Shown here: positions 53,397-61,267 of the stretch, piece by piece | Position numbering within the stretch: position 1 is the stretch's first letter | Layout: every line of letters starts with the position of its first letter | From: Streptomyces albireticuli | GTDB taxonomy: Bacteria; Actinomycetota; Actinomycetes; Streptomycetales; Streptomycetaceae | DNA length: 64,000 bases | Assembly: GCF_021228125.1 (NCBI RefSeq) | Contig: NZ_JAJQQS010000004.1 | Span: 459,939-523,938 of the forward strand | Reading direction: 5' to 3' | Position numbers and translations under genes: made by a program | Notes under the pieces: generated by a model | Told to the model about the DNA's origin: nothing | The model's input: the letters and a program-made list of their open reading frames with translations, nothing else | The model's database searches: none

Positions 53397-54201
53397 CGGC
53401 CTCGGCGGAGGCGCTCCGGCGCTGCCGGGCGGCCGGGACGACCAGCGGTGTGCCCGTCTCGGGGTCGTCGATGACCTGGCAGCGCAGCCCGAACACCCGC
53501 TCGACGAGCTCGGCGGTGACGACCTCGCCCGGCGCGCCCTCGGCCACCACCCGGCCGTCGCGCATCGCGATCAGGTGGGTGGCGTAGCGCGCGGCGTGGT
53601 TGAGGTCGTGGAGGACGGCGACGAGGGTGCGGCCCTGGGTCTCGTGCAGGTCGGCGCAGAGGTCGAGGACCTCGATCTGGTGCTGGATGTCGAGGTAGGT
53701 GGTCGGCTCGTCCAGGAGCAGCAGCGGGGTCTGCTGGGCGAGGGCCATGGCGATCCAGACCCGCTGGCGCTGGCCGCCGGAGAGCTCGTCGACGTGCCGG
53801 TCGCCGAGCGCCCCGACGCCGGTGGCCTCCATCGACTCCTGGACGATCCGCTCGTCCTCGCGCGACCACTGGCGCAGCATCCCCTGGTGCGGGTAGCGGC
53901 CCCGGGCGACCAGGTCGGCGACGGTGATGCCGTCCGGCGCGATGGAGGACTGCGGAAGCAGACCGAGGGTGCGGGCGACCTGCTTGGCGGGGTAACTGTC
54001 GATGGCGGCGCCGTCGAGGAGGACGGACCCGGTGGCCGGCTTGAGCATCCGGGACAGGGCCCGCAGCAGGGTGGACTTGCCGCAGGCGTTGGGGCCGATG
54101 ATCACCGTGAAGGAGTTGTCGGGGACGGCGACCGAGAGGTTCTCGGCGATGACGCGCTGGTCGTAGGCGAGGGTGACGGATTCGGCCGTCAGTCGGCTCA
54201 C
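53344..54201 (-). CDS. Iron-siderophore ABC transporter ATPase (FecE/FepC type)
   Basis: This 285-aa ATPase has Walker A in IIGPNACGKSTLLRALSR, the signature DELSGGQRQRVWIAMALAQQ, Walker B in LLLLDEPTTYLDIQHQ and the switch His in VAVLHDLNHAARYAT. The ARGRYPHQ segment is typical of FecE-type ATPases. An Ala/Ser-rich tail of about 30 residues overlaps the SCP2-like gene on the other strand. GTG 54201 with AGGAG eight bases upstream overlaps the stop of the small repeat ORF (GTGA). Confidence 0.95.
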   Translation of the reverse strand: MSRLTAESVTLAYDQRVIAENLSVAVPDNSFTVIIGPNACGKSTLLRALSRMLKPATGSVLLDGAAIDSYPAKQVARTLGLLPQSSIAPDGITVADLVARGRYPHQGMLRQWSREDERIVQESMEATGVGALGDRHVDELSGGQRQRVWIAMALAQQTPLLLLDEPTTYLDIQHQIEVLDLCADLHETQGRTLVAVLHDLNHAARYATHLIAMRDGRVVAEGAPGEVVTAELVERVFGLRCQVIDDPETGTPLVVPAARQRRSASAEAATAASAGAARPAGSPAP

Positions 54202-54458
54202 GGTGATGTCTCCTTGCTCGGTGTACCTGTACGACGCTCGGTGTTCCCGTACGACTCGCGCTCGGTGTTCATGTGCGACACACGCTCGGTGTTCATGTGC
54301 GACACGCGCTGGCTGTTGCCGTACGACGCGCGCTCGGTGTTCGCGTACGACCCGACGCGGGTGGCGTTCCCGTACGACGCGCGCGCGGCGGCCGACGCGC
54401 TTCTGTCCCGCCTCCCGGGCGTGCCCGCGCCCGGTGCGCTCATGCCCCGGCCGCTCAT
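54198..54458 (-). CDS. Small octapeptide-repeat ORF inside the siderophore operon (86 aa)
   Basis: This ORF fills the gap between the second permease and the ATPase exactly. Its ATG overlaps the permease stop (ATGA), and its stop overlaps the ATPase GTG (GTGA). After an Ala/Gly/Arg-rich start, six units follow: SYGNATRV, SYANTERA, SYGNSQRV, SHMNTERV, SHMNTERE, SYGNTERR. The first two units are separated by one Gly. Each unit is 24 nt. About 88% of third codon positions are G or C, as in real genes here. There is no signal peptide or membrane helix. I do not recognise a family. It could be a substrate peptide, a linker protein, or an untranslated-in-practice spacer kept open by coupling. Confidence 0.6.
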   Translation of the reverse strand: MSGRGMSAPGAGTPGRRDRSASAAARASYGNATRVGSYANTERASYGNSQRVSHMNTERVSHMNTERESYGNTERRTGTPSKETSP

Positions 54459-55531
54459 ATCCGTCCCGCCTTGCGCTCGGTGAACAGCAGCCACAGCAGA
54501 TAGCAGCCGCCCAGCATCCCGGTCAGCGCCCCGACGGGCAGCTGGTCGGCCCCGAAGAGCCGCTGGGAGCCCCAGTCCGCGCCGACCAGCAGCACCGCGC
54601 CGGTGCAGGCGGAGGCGGGCAGGTTGGGCCCGGACGCCCGGGTGAGCCGCCGGGCGATCTGGGGCGCGGCGAGGGCGACGAAGGTGACGGGTCCGGCGGC
54701 GGCCGTCGCGGCGGCGGTCAGCAGCACGGCGGCGCCCATCGCCACGAGCCGGGTGCGCTCGGCCCGTACGCCCAGGGCGTACGCGGCGTTGTCGCCCATC
54801 TCCAGCATCCGCAGGGCCCGGCCGTGGCCGAGGAGGACGGGGAAGAGCACGGCGGCCACGCACAGCAGGGGCCACACCTGGCTCCAGTCGCGGCCGTCGA
54901 GCGAGCCGACCATCCAGACCATGGAGCGTGTGGCGTCGACGAGGTCGGCCTTGGTCATCAGGTAGTCGCGGACACCGGTGAGCACGGCGGCGGCGCCGAT
55001 GCCGACGAGCACGAGGCGGTAGCCGTGGATGCCCTTGCGCCACGCCAGCAGGTAGACGGCGAGGCCGGTGACGACGCCGCCCGCGACGGCACCCGCCGCG
55101 ACGGCGAAGGGGTCGCCGTGGAAGAGCACGATGACGACGAGCGCCCCGGCCGCCGACCCCTGGCCGAAGCCGATGACGTCCGGGCTGCCCAGCGGGTTGC
55201 GGGAGACGGACTGGAAGACGGCGCCGGCCAGTCCGAGCGAGGCGCCGACGAGCAGGCCGACGAGCACCCGCGGCAGCCGCAGGTCCCGGACGATGAACTC
55301 CTGCGCGGGTGTGCCGCCGCCGGTGAGGGTGCGCAGCACGTCGGCGGGCGCCATGGGGAAGTCGCCGGTGCCGATGAGCGCGACGGCCGCGGCGACGGCG
55401 ACGGCGAGGAGCAGCAGGACGACGACGGCCGCCCGGGGGTCCACCCGCAGGGAGAGCCCACCGCGGGTCCGCAGGGTCTTCCCGGTCGTACCGGGCCGGG
55501 AGGTTCGGGGGGTTCGGGAGGCGGCTGTCAC
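54455..55531 (-). CDS. FecCD-family iron-siderophore permease (second subunit)
   Basis: This 358-aa permease has about nine membrane helices. It carries the family signature LRLPRVLVGLLVGASLGLAG then AVFQSVSRNPLGSPDVIGFG. The coupling-helix region is AYALGVRAERTRLVAMGA and a later block is GPVTFVALAAPQIARRLTRA. GTG 55531 overlaps the stop of the first permease. The C-terminal stop overlaps the ATG of the small repeat ORF. With the other permease it forms a heterodimeric channel. Confidence 0.93.
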   Translation of the reverse strand: MTAASRTPRTSRPGTTGKTLRTRGGLSLRVDPRAAVVVLLLLAVAVAAAVALIGTGDFPMAPADVLRTLTGGGTPAQEFIVRDLRLPRVLVGLLVGASLGLAGAVFQSVSRNPLGSPDVIGFGQGSAAGALVVIVLFHGDPFAVAAGAVAGGVVTGLAVYLLAWRKGIHGYRLVLVGIGAAAVLTGVRDYLMTKADLVDATRSMVWMVGSLDGRDWSQVWPLLCVAAVLFPVLLGHGRALRMLEMGDNAAYALGVRAERTRLVAMGAAVLLTAAATAAAGPVTFVALAAPQIARRLTRASGPNLPASACTGAVLLVGADWGSQRLFGADQLPVGALTGMLGGCYLLWLLFTERKAGRI

Positions 55532-56577
55532 TGCTGTGCCATTCTGCGGCGGCGGACGAGGTGGATGAAGACGGGTCCGCCGACGACCGCGGTGACGATG
55601 CCGGCCTGGAGCTCCCCGGGCCGGGTGACGACGCGTCCGATCACATCGGCGCCGAGCAGCAGCACCGGTGCCAGCACGGCCGCGTACGGCAGGATCCAGC
55701 GCAGGTCCGGGCCGGTGAGGGAGCGGACGAGGTGCGGGACGATCAGGCCGATGAAGACGATCGGCCCGCAGGCCGCGGTCGCGGCGCCGCACAGCAGGGT
55801 GACGGCGGTCATGGCGAGGACGCGGGTGCGGACGGGGCTCGTGCCGAGCGCGCGGGCGGTGTCGTCGCCGAGCGCCACCGCGTTCAGCGGGCGGGCGAGC
55901 GCCAGGGCCAGCAGCACGCCGGCGGCGATGAACGGGCCGACCTGGCGGATGACGTCCATGGAGGCGGAGGCCAGCGAGCCGACCGTCCAGAAGCGCATCC
56001 GGTCGAGGGCGGCCGAGTCCATGAGCTGGACGGAGTTGACGTAGCCGTAGAGGGCGTAGGTCACGGCCGTGCCCGCGAGGGCGAGGCGGACGGGGGTCGC
56101 GGCGCGGCTGCCGCCGAGCGCGTGGACGAGCACGGAGACGACGGCGGCGCCGAGGAAGGCGAACCACACGTAGCCGCCGACGGAGGTGACGCCGAGGAAG
56201 CTGACGGCGGACACGACGGCCGCCGCGGCACCGGCGTTGACGCCGAGGATGCCGGGTTCGGCGAGCGGGTTGCGGGTGAGGGCCTGCATCACGGCGCCGG
56301 CGAGACCGAGCGCGGTGCCGGCCAGCAAGCCCAGAAGCGTACGGGGCACCCGTACCTCACGGACCACCACGTCGGTGTCGGTGCCCGTGAAGTGGAACAG
56401 GCCGTGCCAGACCTGGTCGAGGGGGATCTGTCTGGCGCCGACGGCGACGCTCGCGACGGCGACCAGCAGGAGCGCGCCCACGGCGGCGAACAGACCCGCG
56501 GCGCGTACCGCGTTCCGGCCGCGTGGCGTGGGTTCCGGCGGGGCCGCCTGGGACCGGGGGTGACTCTCGACCAACAC
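55528..56577 (-). CDS. FecCD-family iron-siderophore permease (first subunit)
   Basis: This 349-aa permease is the first gene of the leftward siderophore operon. It shows VREVRVPRTLLGLLAGTALG, LAGAVMQALTRNPLAEPGIL, ALGTSPVRTRVLAMTAV and GPIVFIGLIVPHLVRSLTG. It starts at GTG 56577, five bases from the iron box, which probably also leaves it with a very short leader. Expression should rise when iron is low. Confidence 0.93.
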   Translation of the reverse strand: MLVESHPRSQAAPPEPTPRGRNAVRAAGLFAAVGALLLVAVASVAVGARQIPLDQVWHGLFHFTGTDTDVVVREVRVPRTLLGLLAGTALGLAGAVMQALTRNPLAEPGILGVNAGAAAAVVSAVSFLGVTSVGGYVWFAFLGAAVVSVLVHALGGSRAATPVRLALAGTAVTYALYGYVNSVQLMDSAALDRMRFWTVGSLASASMDVIRQVGPFIAAGVLLALALARPLNAVALGDDTARALGTSPVRTRVLAMTAVTLLCGAATAACGPIVFIGLIVPHLVRSLTGPDLRWILPYAAVLAPVLLLGADVIGRVVTRPGELQAGIVTAVVGGPVFIHLVRRRRMAQQ

Positions 56578-56581
56578 CAGG

Positions 56582-56600
56582 TTAGGTTAGCCTACCCTGA
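56582..56600. promoter_or_regulatory. Iron box (DmdR/IdeR-type operator)
   Basis: The 19-mer matches the palindromic consensus TTAGGTTAGSCTAACCTAA at 17 of 19 positions (mismatches at positions 14 and 18). It lies between the divergent permease and binding-protein genes, 5 nt from one start and 42 nt from the other. DmdR1-type repressors with Fe(II) would bind and silence both directions. Confidence 0.85.
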
Positions 56601-56642
56601 GATCCCCCCGTTCGAGTGTAGTTCCGAGAGAAGCGCACCCCC

Positions 56643-57701
56643 ATGAGCACCTCCCCCCAGTCCTCCCCGTCCGGCCGCTCCGGCGGCCCGTCCCGCCCGA
56701 CCCGCCGCGGCCTGCTGGCCGCCGGCGGCGCCCTCGGCCTCGGCGGCCTCCTCGCGGCGTGCGGCGGTTCGTCGGACAAGGCGGACAAGGCGTCAGGGGC
56801 GCGCGCGGACTCGGGCTCCTGGACCTTCAAGGACGACCGCGGCGAGACCGCCCGGACGAAGAAGACCCCCAAGAAGGTCGTCGCCTTCACCGGCACCGCC
56901 GCCGCCCTGCACGACTTCGGCTTCGAGTGCGCGGGCGTCTTCGGCCCCACCACGCTCAAGGGCGGCAAGCCGGACCCGCAGGCCGGCGACCTCGACGTCG
57001 GCAAGGTCACGGTCCTGGGCAACGCCTGGGGCGAGTTCAACGTCGAGAAGTACGCGGCCCTGGGCCCGGACCTGCTGGTCACCAACATGCTCCAGGGCAG
57101 CGAGCTCTGGTACGTGCCGGACGGCAGCAGGAAGAAGATCCTGGCCCTGGCCCCGAGCGTCGGCATCAACGTCACGAAGGTGTCCCTGACCCAGGTCATC
57201 GGGCGCTACGCGGAGCTGGCCGGCGCCCTCGGCGCCGACCTGAAGGCCAAGAAGGTCACCGACGCGAAGGCCCGCTTCGAGAAGGCCTCCGAGACGCTCC
57301 GCAAGGCCGCCCGGGACAAGAAGGGCCTCAAGGTCCTCTGCGCCTCCGGCTCGGCCGACCTGCTCTACGTCTCCGACCCGGCCGTCTACGCCGACCTCTC
57401 CTACTTCACGTCGCTCGGCGTCGAGTTCGTCGTCCCCGACAAGGTCACCGGAGGCTTCTTCGAGAGCCTCAGCTGGGAGAACGCCGGCAAGTACGCCGCC
57501 GACGTGATCCTCCTCGACAACCGCACCGCCGCACTCCAGCCCAAGGACCTCGAGGCCAAGCCCACCTGGGCCGGCCTGCCCGCCGTCAAGGCCGGCCAGA
57601 TCACCCCCTGGCTCAGCGAGCCGCGCTACTCGTACGCCGGCTGCGCGCCGCTCGTCGAGAGCCTCGCCGCCGCCATCGAGAAGGCCGAGAAGGTCAGCTG
57701 A
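56643..57701 (+). CDS. Iron-siderophore binding lipoprotein
   Basis: This 352-aa protein has a twin-arginine type signal (PTRRGLLAAGGALGLGG) and a lipobox LLAAC with Cys40. The periplasmic-binding-protein core starts at KKTPKKVVAFTGTAAALHDF and includes GEFNVEKYAALGPDLLVTNM and YFTSLGVEFVVPDKVTG. It should capture the ferri-siderophore outside the cell for the FecCD permeases encoded divergently. The siderophore type cannot be read. ATG 56643 follows GAGAGAAG at a slightly long distance. Confidence 0.93.
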   Translation: MSTSPQSSPSGRSGGPSRPTRRGLLAAGGALGLGGLLAACGGSSDKADKASGARADSGSWTFKDDRGETARTKKTPKKVVAFTGTAAALHDFGFECAGVFGPTTLKGGKPDPQAGDLDVGKVTVLGNAWGEFNVEKYAALGPDLLVTNMLQGSELWYVPDGSRKKILALAPSVGINVTKVSLTQVIGRYAELAGALGADLKAKKVTDAKARFEKASETLRKAARDKKGLKVLCASGSADLLYVSDPAVYADLSYFTSLGVEFVVPDKVTGGFFESLSWENAGKYAADVILLDNRTAALQPKDLEAKPTWAGLPAVKAGQITPWLSEPRYSYAGCAPLVESLAAAIEKAEKVS

Positions 57702-57748
57702 CGTCCGTCCGGCCGGCACACCCGGCCGACGACCGAGAGGAACCCGCC

Positions 57749-58621
57749 ATGTCCGTCCAGACCGACCGGCCCGTCCAGGCCGACAAGCCCGTACTGCCGT
57801 ACCGATTCTTCGATCTGCGCGTCCTGCGCGCCGAGCGGCTCACCCCCGCGATGATGCGGGTCACCTTCGGCGCCGAGGACCTGCGCGACATCGTCAGCGG
57901 CGGCCGCGACCAGCGCTTCAAGCTGTTCCTGCCGCAGGCGGGACAGGACGCCCCGGTGCTCCCCGAGGCGCGCGACGAGAACTGGTGGGCGGAGTGGCGG
58001 GCCATGGACCCCGCCGTACGGGCGTACATCCGCACGTACACCGTGCGGGCGCTGCGGCACGGGCCGGACGGACCGGAGGAGATGGACGTCGACTTCGCGG
58101 TGCACACCGACGCGAACGGCCACGGCGGCCCGGCCACCAACTGGGCCCAGGCCGCCCGCCCGGGCGACCGCGTCACCGTCCTGTGCCCCGTCGTCGAGAA
58201 CAACGGCGGCGTCGACTTCCAGCCGCCCGCGGGCACCGACTGGATGCTCCTCACCGCCGACGAGACGGCACTGCCCGCGGTGGCCGCCACCCTGGCCTGG
58301 CTGCCGGCCGGCACCCGGGCCAAGGTCTGGATCGAGGTCCCGCACACGGACGACATCCAGGACCTCCCCACCGAGGCCGACGCGGACATCACCTGGCTGG
58401 TCCGCGGCCGCTCCTCGGCCACCCCGCTCCTCGACGCGGTCCGCGCCGCGGAGTTCCCCGCCGGAACCCCCTACGCCTGGATCGCCGGGGAGGCCGGCGG
58501 CATCCGCGCCCTCCGCCGCCACCTGGTGGGCGAACGCGGCTTCGACCGCCGGGCGGTGACGTTCACGGGTTACTGGCGCCGGGGGGCGTCGGAGGAGGAC
58601 CTGCTGGCGGAGCTGGCCTGA
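57749..58621 (+). CDS. Siderophore-interacting protein (flavin reductase type)
   Basis: This 290-aa protein has an FAD-binding barrel (LRAERLTPAMMRVTFGAEDL, then AYIRTYTVRAL, the R-x-Y-[ST] FAD motif) and a C-terminal NAD(P)H-like domain ending GIRALRRHLVGERGFDRRAV then TFTGYWRRG, typical of ViuB/SIP proteins. It reduces ferric siderophores in the cytoplasm to release iron. ATG 57749 follows AGAGGA. It is cotranscribed with the binding lipoprotein. Confidence 0.94.
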   Translation: MSVQTDRPVQADKPVLPYRFFDLRVLRAERLTPAMMRVTFGAEDLRDIVSGGRDQRFKLFLPQAGQDAPVLPEARDENWWAEWRAMDPAVRAYIRTYTVRALRHGPDGPEEMDVDFAVHTDANGHGGPATNWAQAARPGDRVTVLCPVVENNGGVDFQPPAGTDWMLLTADETALPAVAATLAWLPAGTRAKVWIEVPHTDDIQDLPTEADADITWLVRGRSSATPLLDAVRAAEFPAGTPYAWIAGEAGGIRALRRHLVGERGFDRRAVTFTGYWRRGASEEDLLAELA

Positions 58622-58624
58622 GAG

Positions 58625-58755
58625 TGCGGCGCCCCTTCCCGACCCGGCGCTTGAGGACACCGCGCGAAGCGCGGAAAAGGGGGCCCGGGGGCGAAGCCCC
58701 CGGTTTCGGGAAGGGGCGGGTAGGGGACAAGGCCCCGCGCAGCGGCACACGCCAC
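58625..58755. repeat. Composite hairpin repeat, copy 5
   Basis: CGGCGCTTGAGGAC, the hairpin CCGGGGGCGAAGCCCCCGG, GGGAAGGGGCGGGTAGGGG and GGCCCCGCGCAGCGGCAC follow one another between the convergent SIP and HAD genes. It is the most complete copy of the dispersed repeat in this window. Confidence 0.8.
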
Positions 58756-58767
58756 CCGCAGCCCGAA

Positions 58768-59805
58768 CTACCACCCCAGCCGAGCCAGCGCCTTCCCCGC
58801 ATCCAGCCCGCAAGACCCCTCCCCCGCCGACGACCAAGCCGCCGCGCAAAGCGCCCGCAACGCGTCCACCCGCTCCCCCTCACCCTCACCCTCAAGGACG
58901 AGCGCGTCCCCACGCACCGCCGCGGTCCACCCCCCGCACACGAACCCCTCGGCGGAGTCGCCGGAGACGGCCGGCTGCGCCACCAGCAACCCCCGCAGGT
59001 CCTCCGCCACGTACGTCGGCCGGAACCGCGGCTCCGCCGCGAGCAGCTGCGCCGCCGTCGTGACCCCGGTCAGGACGAGCAGCGAGTCCACGCCGCCCAC
59101 GTACGCGCCCTCGATGTCCGTGTCGAGCCGGTCGCCCACCACGAGCGGCCGCTCCGCGCCCGTGCGCAGCACGGTCTCACGGTGCATCGGCGGCAGCGGC
59201 TTCCCCGCCACCTGCGGCTCCGCGCCCGTGGCTATCCGCACGACCTGCACCGCCGCGCCGTTGCCCGGGGCGATCCCCCGCGCGCTCGGGATCGTCAGGT
59301 CCGTGTTGGACGCGAACCACGGCAGGCCCCGCGCCACCGCGTACGACGCCTCCGCCAGCCGCGACCACGGCATGTCCGGCCCGCCGTAGCCCTGCGCCAC
59401 CGCGGCCGGGTCGTCGTCCGCGGAGTCCACCGGCACCAGCCCGCGCTCCCGCAGGGCCACCCGCAGCCCCTCCGCGCCGATCACCAGCACCCGCGAACCG
59501 GCGGGCAGCTGATCGGCGATCAGCCGGGCCACCGCCTGCGCCGAGGTGATCACGTCGGACGGCTCGGCGGGCACCCCGAGCTCCGTCAGGTGCCCGGCGA
59601 CCGTCTCCGGGGTGCGGGCGGCGTTGTTCGTCACGTAGGCGAGGTGCATGCCGCCGTCCCGTGCCGTGCCCAGCGACTCGACCGCGTGCGCGATGGCCTC
59701 GCCACCCGCGTAGACCACGCCGTCGAGGTCGAGCAGCGCCGTGTCGTAGGCCGCGCTCAGCGGACGCTCGCTGCCCTCGGGCCGGGTCCGGGCGGTCTGG
59801 TTCAT
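58768..59805 (-). CDS. HAD-superfamily phosphatase (class IIA)
   Basis: This 345-aa phosphatase has the nucleophile motif in ALLDLDGVVYAGGEAI, the second motif in LAYVTNNAARTPETVAGHLT, the conserved Lys in VAGKPLPPMHRETVL, and the final Asp pair in VVGDRLDTDIEGAYVGGVD. This is the NagD/p-nitrophenylphosphatase branch, with sugar phosphates as likely substrates. ATG 59805 has AAGGAG ten bases upstream. The C-terminal 80 residues past the core are less conserved. It is divergent from the DUF1015 gene across 75 nt. Confidence 0.92.
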   Translation of the reverse strand: MNQTARTRPEGSERPLSAAYDTALLDLDGVVYAGGEAIAHAVESLGTARDGGMHLAYVTNNAARTPETVAGHLTELGVPAEPSDVITSAQAVARLIADQLPAGSRVLVIGAEGLRVALRERGLVPVDSADDDPAAVAQGYGGPDMPWSRLAEASYAVARGLPWFASNTDLTIPSARGIAPGNGAAVQVVRIATGAEPQVAGKPLPPMHRETVLRTGAERPLVVGDRLDTDIEGAYVGGVDSLLVLTGVTTAAQLLAAEPRFRPTYVAEDLRGLLVAQPAVSGDSAEGFVCGGWTAAVRGDALVLEGEGEGERVDALRALCAAAWSSAGEGSCGLDAGKALARLGW

Positions 59806-59846
59806 GTTCGGCTCGCTCCTTGTGCTGTACGTCTCTTCCGCGATCA

Positions 59847-59874
59847 TTGCTCATCGGGCCGTGAGACATAACAT
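59847..59874 (+). promoter_or_regulatory. Promoter of the DUF1015 gene (leaderless)
   Basis: TTGCTC at 59847-59852 and TAACAT at 59869-59874 are 16 bases apart, and ATG 59881 begins seven bases after the -10. No ribosome site lies before the ATG. Confidence 0.5.
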
Positions 59875-59880
59875 TTCCCA

Positions 59881-61179
59881 ATGAGCACTCCAGGACAGGC
59901 ACGGTTCGCAGGGAAAGCAGGGCAAGGACTCCGACTCGCCCCGTTCCGAGGGCTGCGCTACGTCCCGGAGCGGGTCGGCAGCCTCGCCGCCGTCACCTCC
60001 CCACCGTACGACGTCGTCGTGCGGCCCGACGGACTGCGCCATCTGGAGACGGCCGATCCGCACAACATCGTCCGGCTGATCCTCCCGCAGGCGGCCACGG
60101 CCGCCGACCGCCACCGGCAGGCCGCCGAGACGCTGCGCCGCTGGCAGGAGGAGGACGTCCTCGCGCCCGACCCCGAGCCCGCCCTGTACGTCTACGAGCA
60201 GCGCGGCGACGGCATCCTCCAGCGCGGTCTCATCGGCGCCCTGCGGCTCACCCCGCGCGAGGAGGGCGCCGTCCTCCCCCACGAGGACGTCATGCCGCAC
60301 ATCGTCGAGGACCGCGCCGCCCTGATGCGCGACACGGGCGCCAACCTCGAACCGCTGCTGTTCTCGTACCGCGGCACCGGCGGCCCGGAAGGCGCGGCGG
60401 GCGTCATCGACCGCGTCGTCGGCCGGGAGCCGCTGCTCTCCACGACCACGGAGGACGGCTACGCCCACCGGCTGTGGTCCGTCACGGACCCCGACGAGCT
60501 CCGCCTGATCGACGAGGACCTCTCCCGGCAGCGTGCCCTGATCGCCGACGGGCACCACCGCTGGGCCACCTACCAGCGGCTGCGCGCCGAGCAACCGGCC
60601 CCCGGCCCCTGGGACTTCGGCCTGGTCCTCCTCGTGGACACCGCCCGCTACCCGCTGCGCGTACGGGCGATCCACCGCCTGCTGCACCGGCTCCCGGTCG
60701 CGGACGCGCTCGCGGCCCTCGGGGACGCGTTCCGCGTCCGGACCCTGGACGGGCCGCTGCCGCAGGCCCTGGACGCGCTGGCGGAGACGGCCGGGGAGCC
60801 CGGCAACGCCTTCGTCCTCGCGGGAGACGGCCGCTTCCACCTCGTCGACCGCCCGGATCCGGCCCTCCTCGACCGCGTGGTCCCGGCCGACCGTCCGGAG
60901 GCGTGGCGCACGCTGGACGCGACGGTCCTGCACTCCGTCCTGCTGGAGCACCTCTGGCACGTGCCGGACGACCCCGAGCACATCGGGTACATCCACGAGA
61001 CGGCCGCGGCGGTCCAGCAGGCCGAGCGGCACGGCGGCACGGCGGTCCTCATGCACCCGGTGCGCGAGGACGTCGTCCGGGAGCTCGCGGAGCAGGGCGT
61101 GACGATGCCGCGCAAGTCGACGTCCTTCGGCCCGAAGCCGGCCACCGGCCTGGTGCTGCGGAGCCTGGCCCTGGACTGA
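59881..61179 (+). CDS. DUF1015 family protein
   Basis: This 432-aa protein has the DUF1015 blocks: LAPFRGLRYVPERVG, AAVTSPPYDVV, NIVRLILPQ, the hallmark LIADGHHRWATYQRLRAEQP, and a conserved C-terminal MPRKSTSFGPKPATGLVLRS. Relatives include SerK/SbnI-type serine kinases, so a small-molecule kinase role is possible but unproven for this branch. It ends with a very strong hairpin. Confidence 0.88.
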   Translation: MSTPGQARFAGKAGQGLRLAPFRGLRYVPERVGSLAAVTSPPYDVVVRPDGLRHLETADPHNIVRLILPQAATAADRHRQAAETLRRWQEEDVLAPDPEPALYVYEQRGDGILQRGLIGALRLTPREEGAVLPHEDVMPHIVEDRAALMRDTGANLEPLLFSYRGTGGPEGAAGVIDRVVGREPLLSTTTEDGYAHRLWSVTDPDELRLIDEDLSRQRALIADGHHRWATYQRLRAEQPAPGPWDFGLVLLVDTARYPLRVRAIHRLLHRLPVADALAALGDAFRVRTLDGPLPQALDALAETAGEPGNAFVLAGDGRFHLVDRPDPALLDRVVPADRPEAWRTLDATVLHSVLLEHLWHVPDDPEHIGYIHETAAAVQQAERHGGTAVLMHPVREDVVRELAEQGVTMPRKSTSFGPKPATGLVLRSLALD

Positions 61180-61194
61180 CGGGGGAGCGGCCAT

Positions 61195-61242
61195 GAAAAA
61201 GCCCCCCTCACCCACGTCTCCGTGGGTGAGGGGGGCTTTTTC
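61195..61242. terminator. Perfect bidirectional terminator
   Basis: A 22-bp perfect stem (61195-61216 with 61221-61242) and a 4-nt loop. The stem ends in AAAAA/TTTTT, so each strand has its own U tract. It serves the convergent DUF1015 and TPR genes. Confidence 0.97.
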
Positions 61243-61267
61243 AGATGACTCCCGGGGGTACCGGAGC

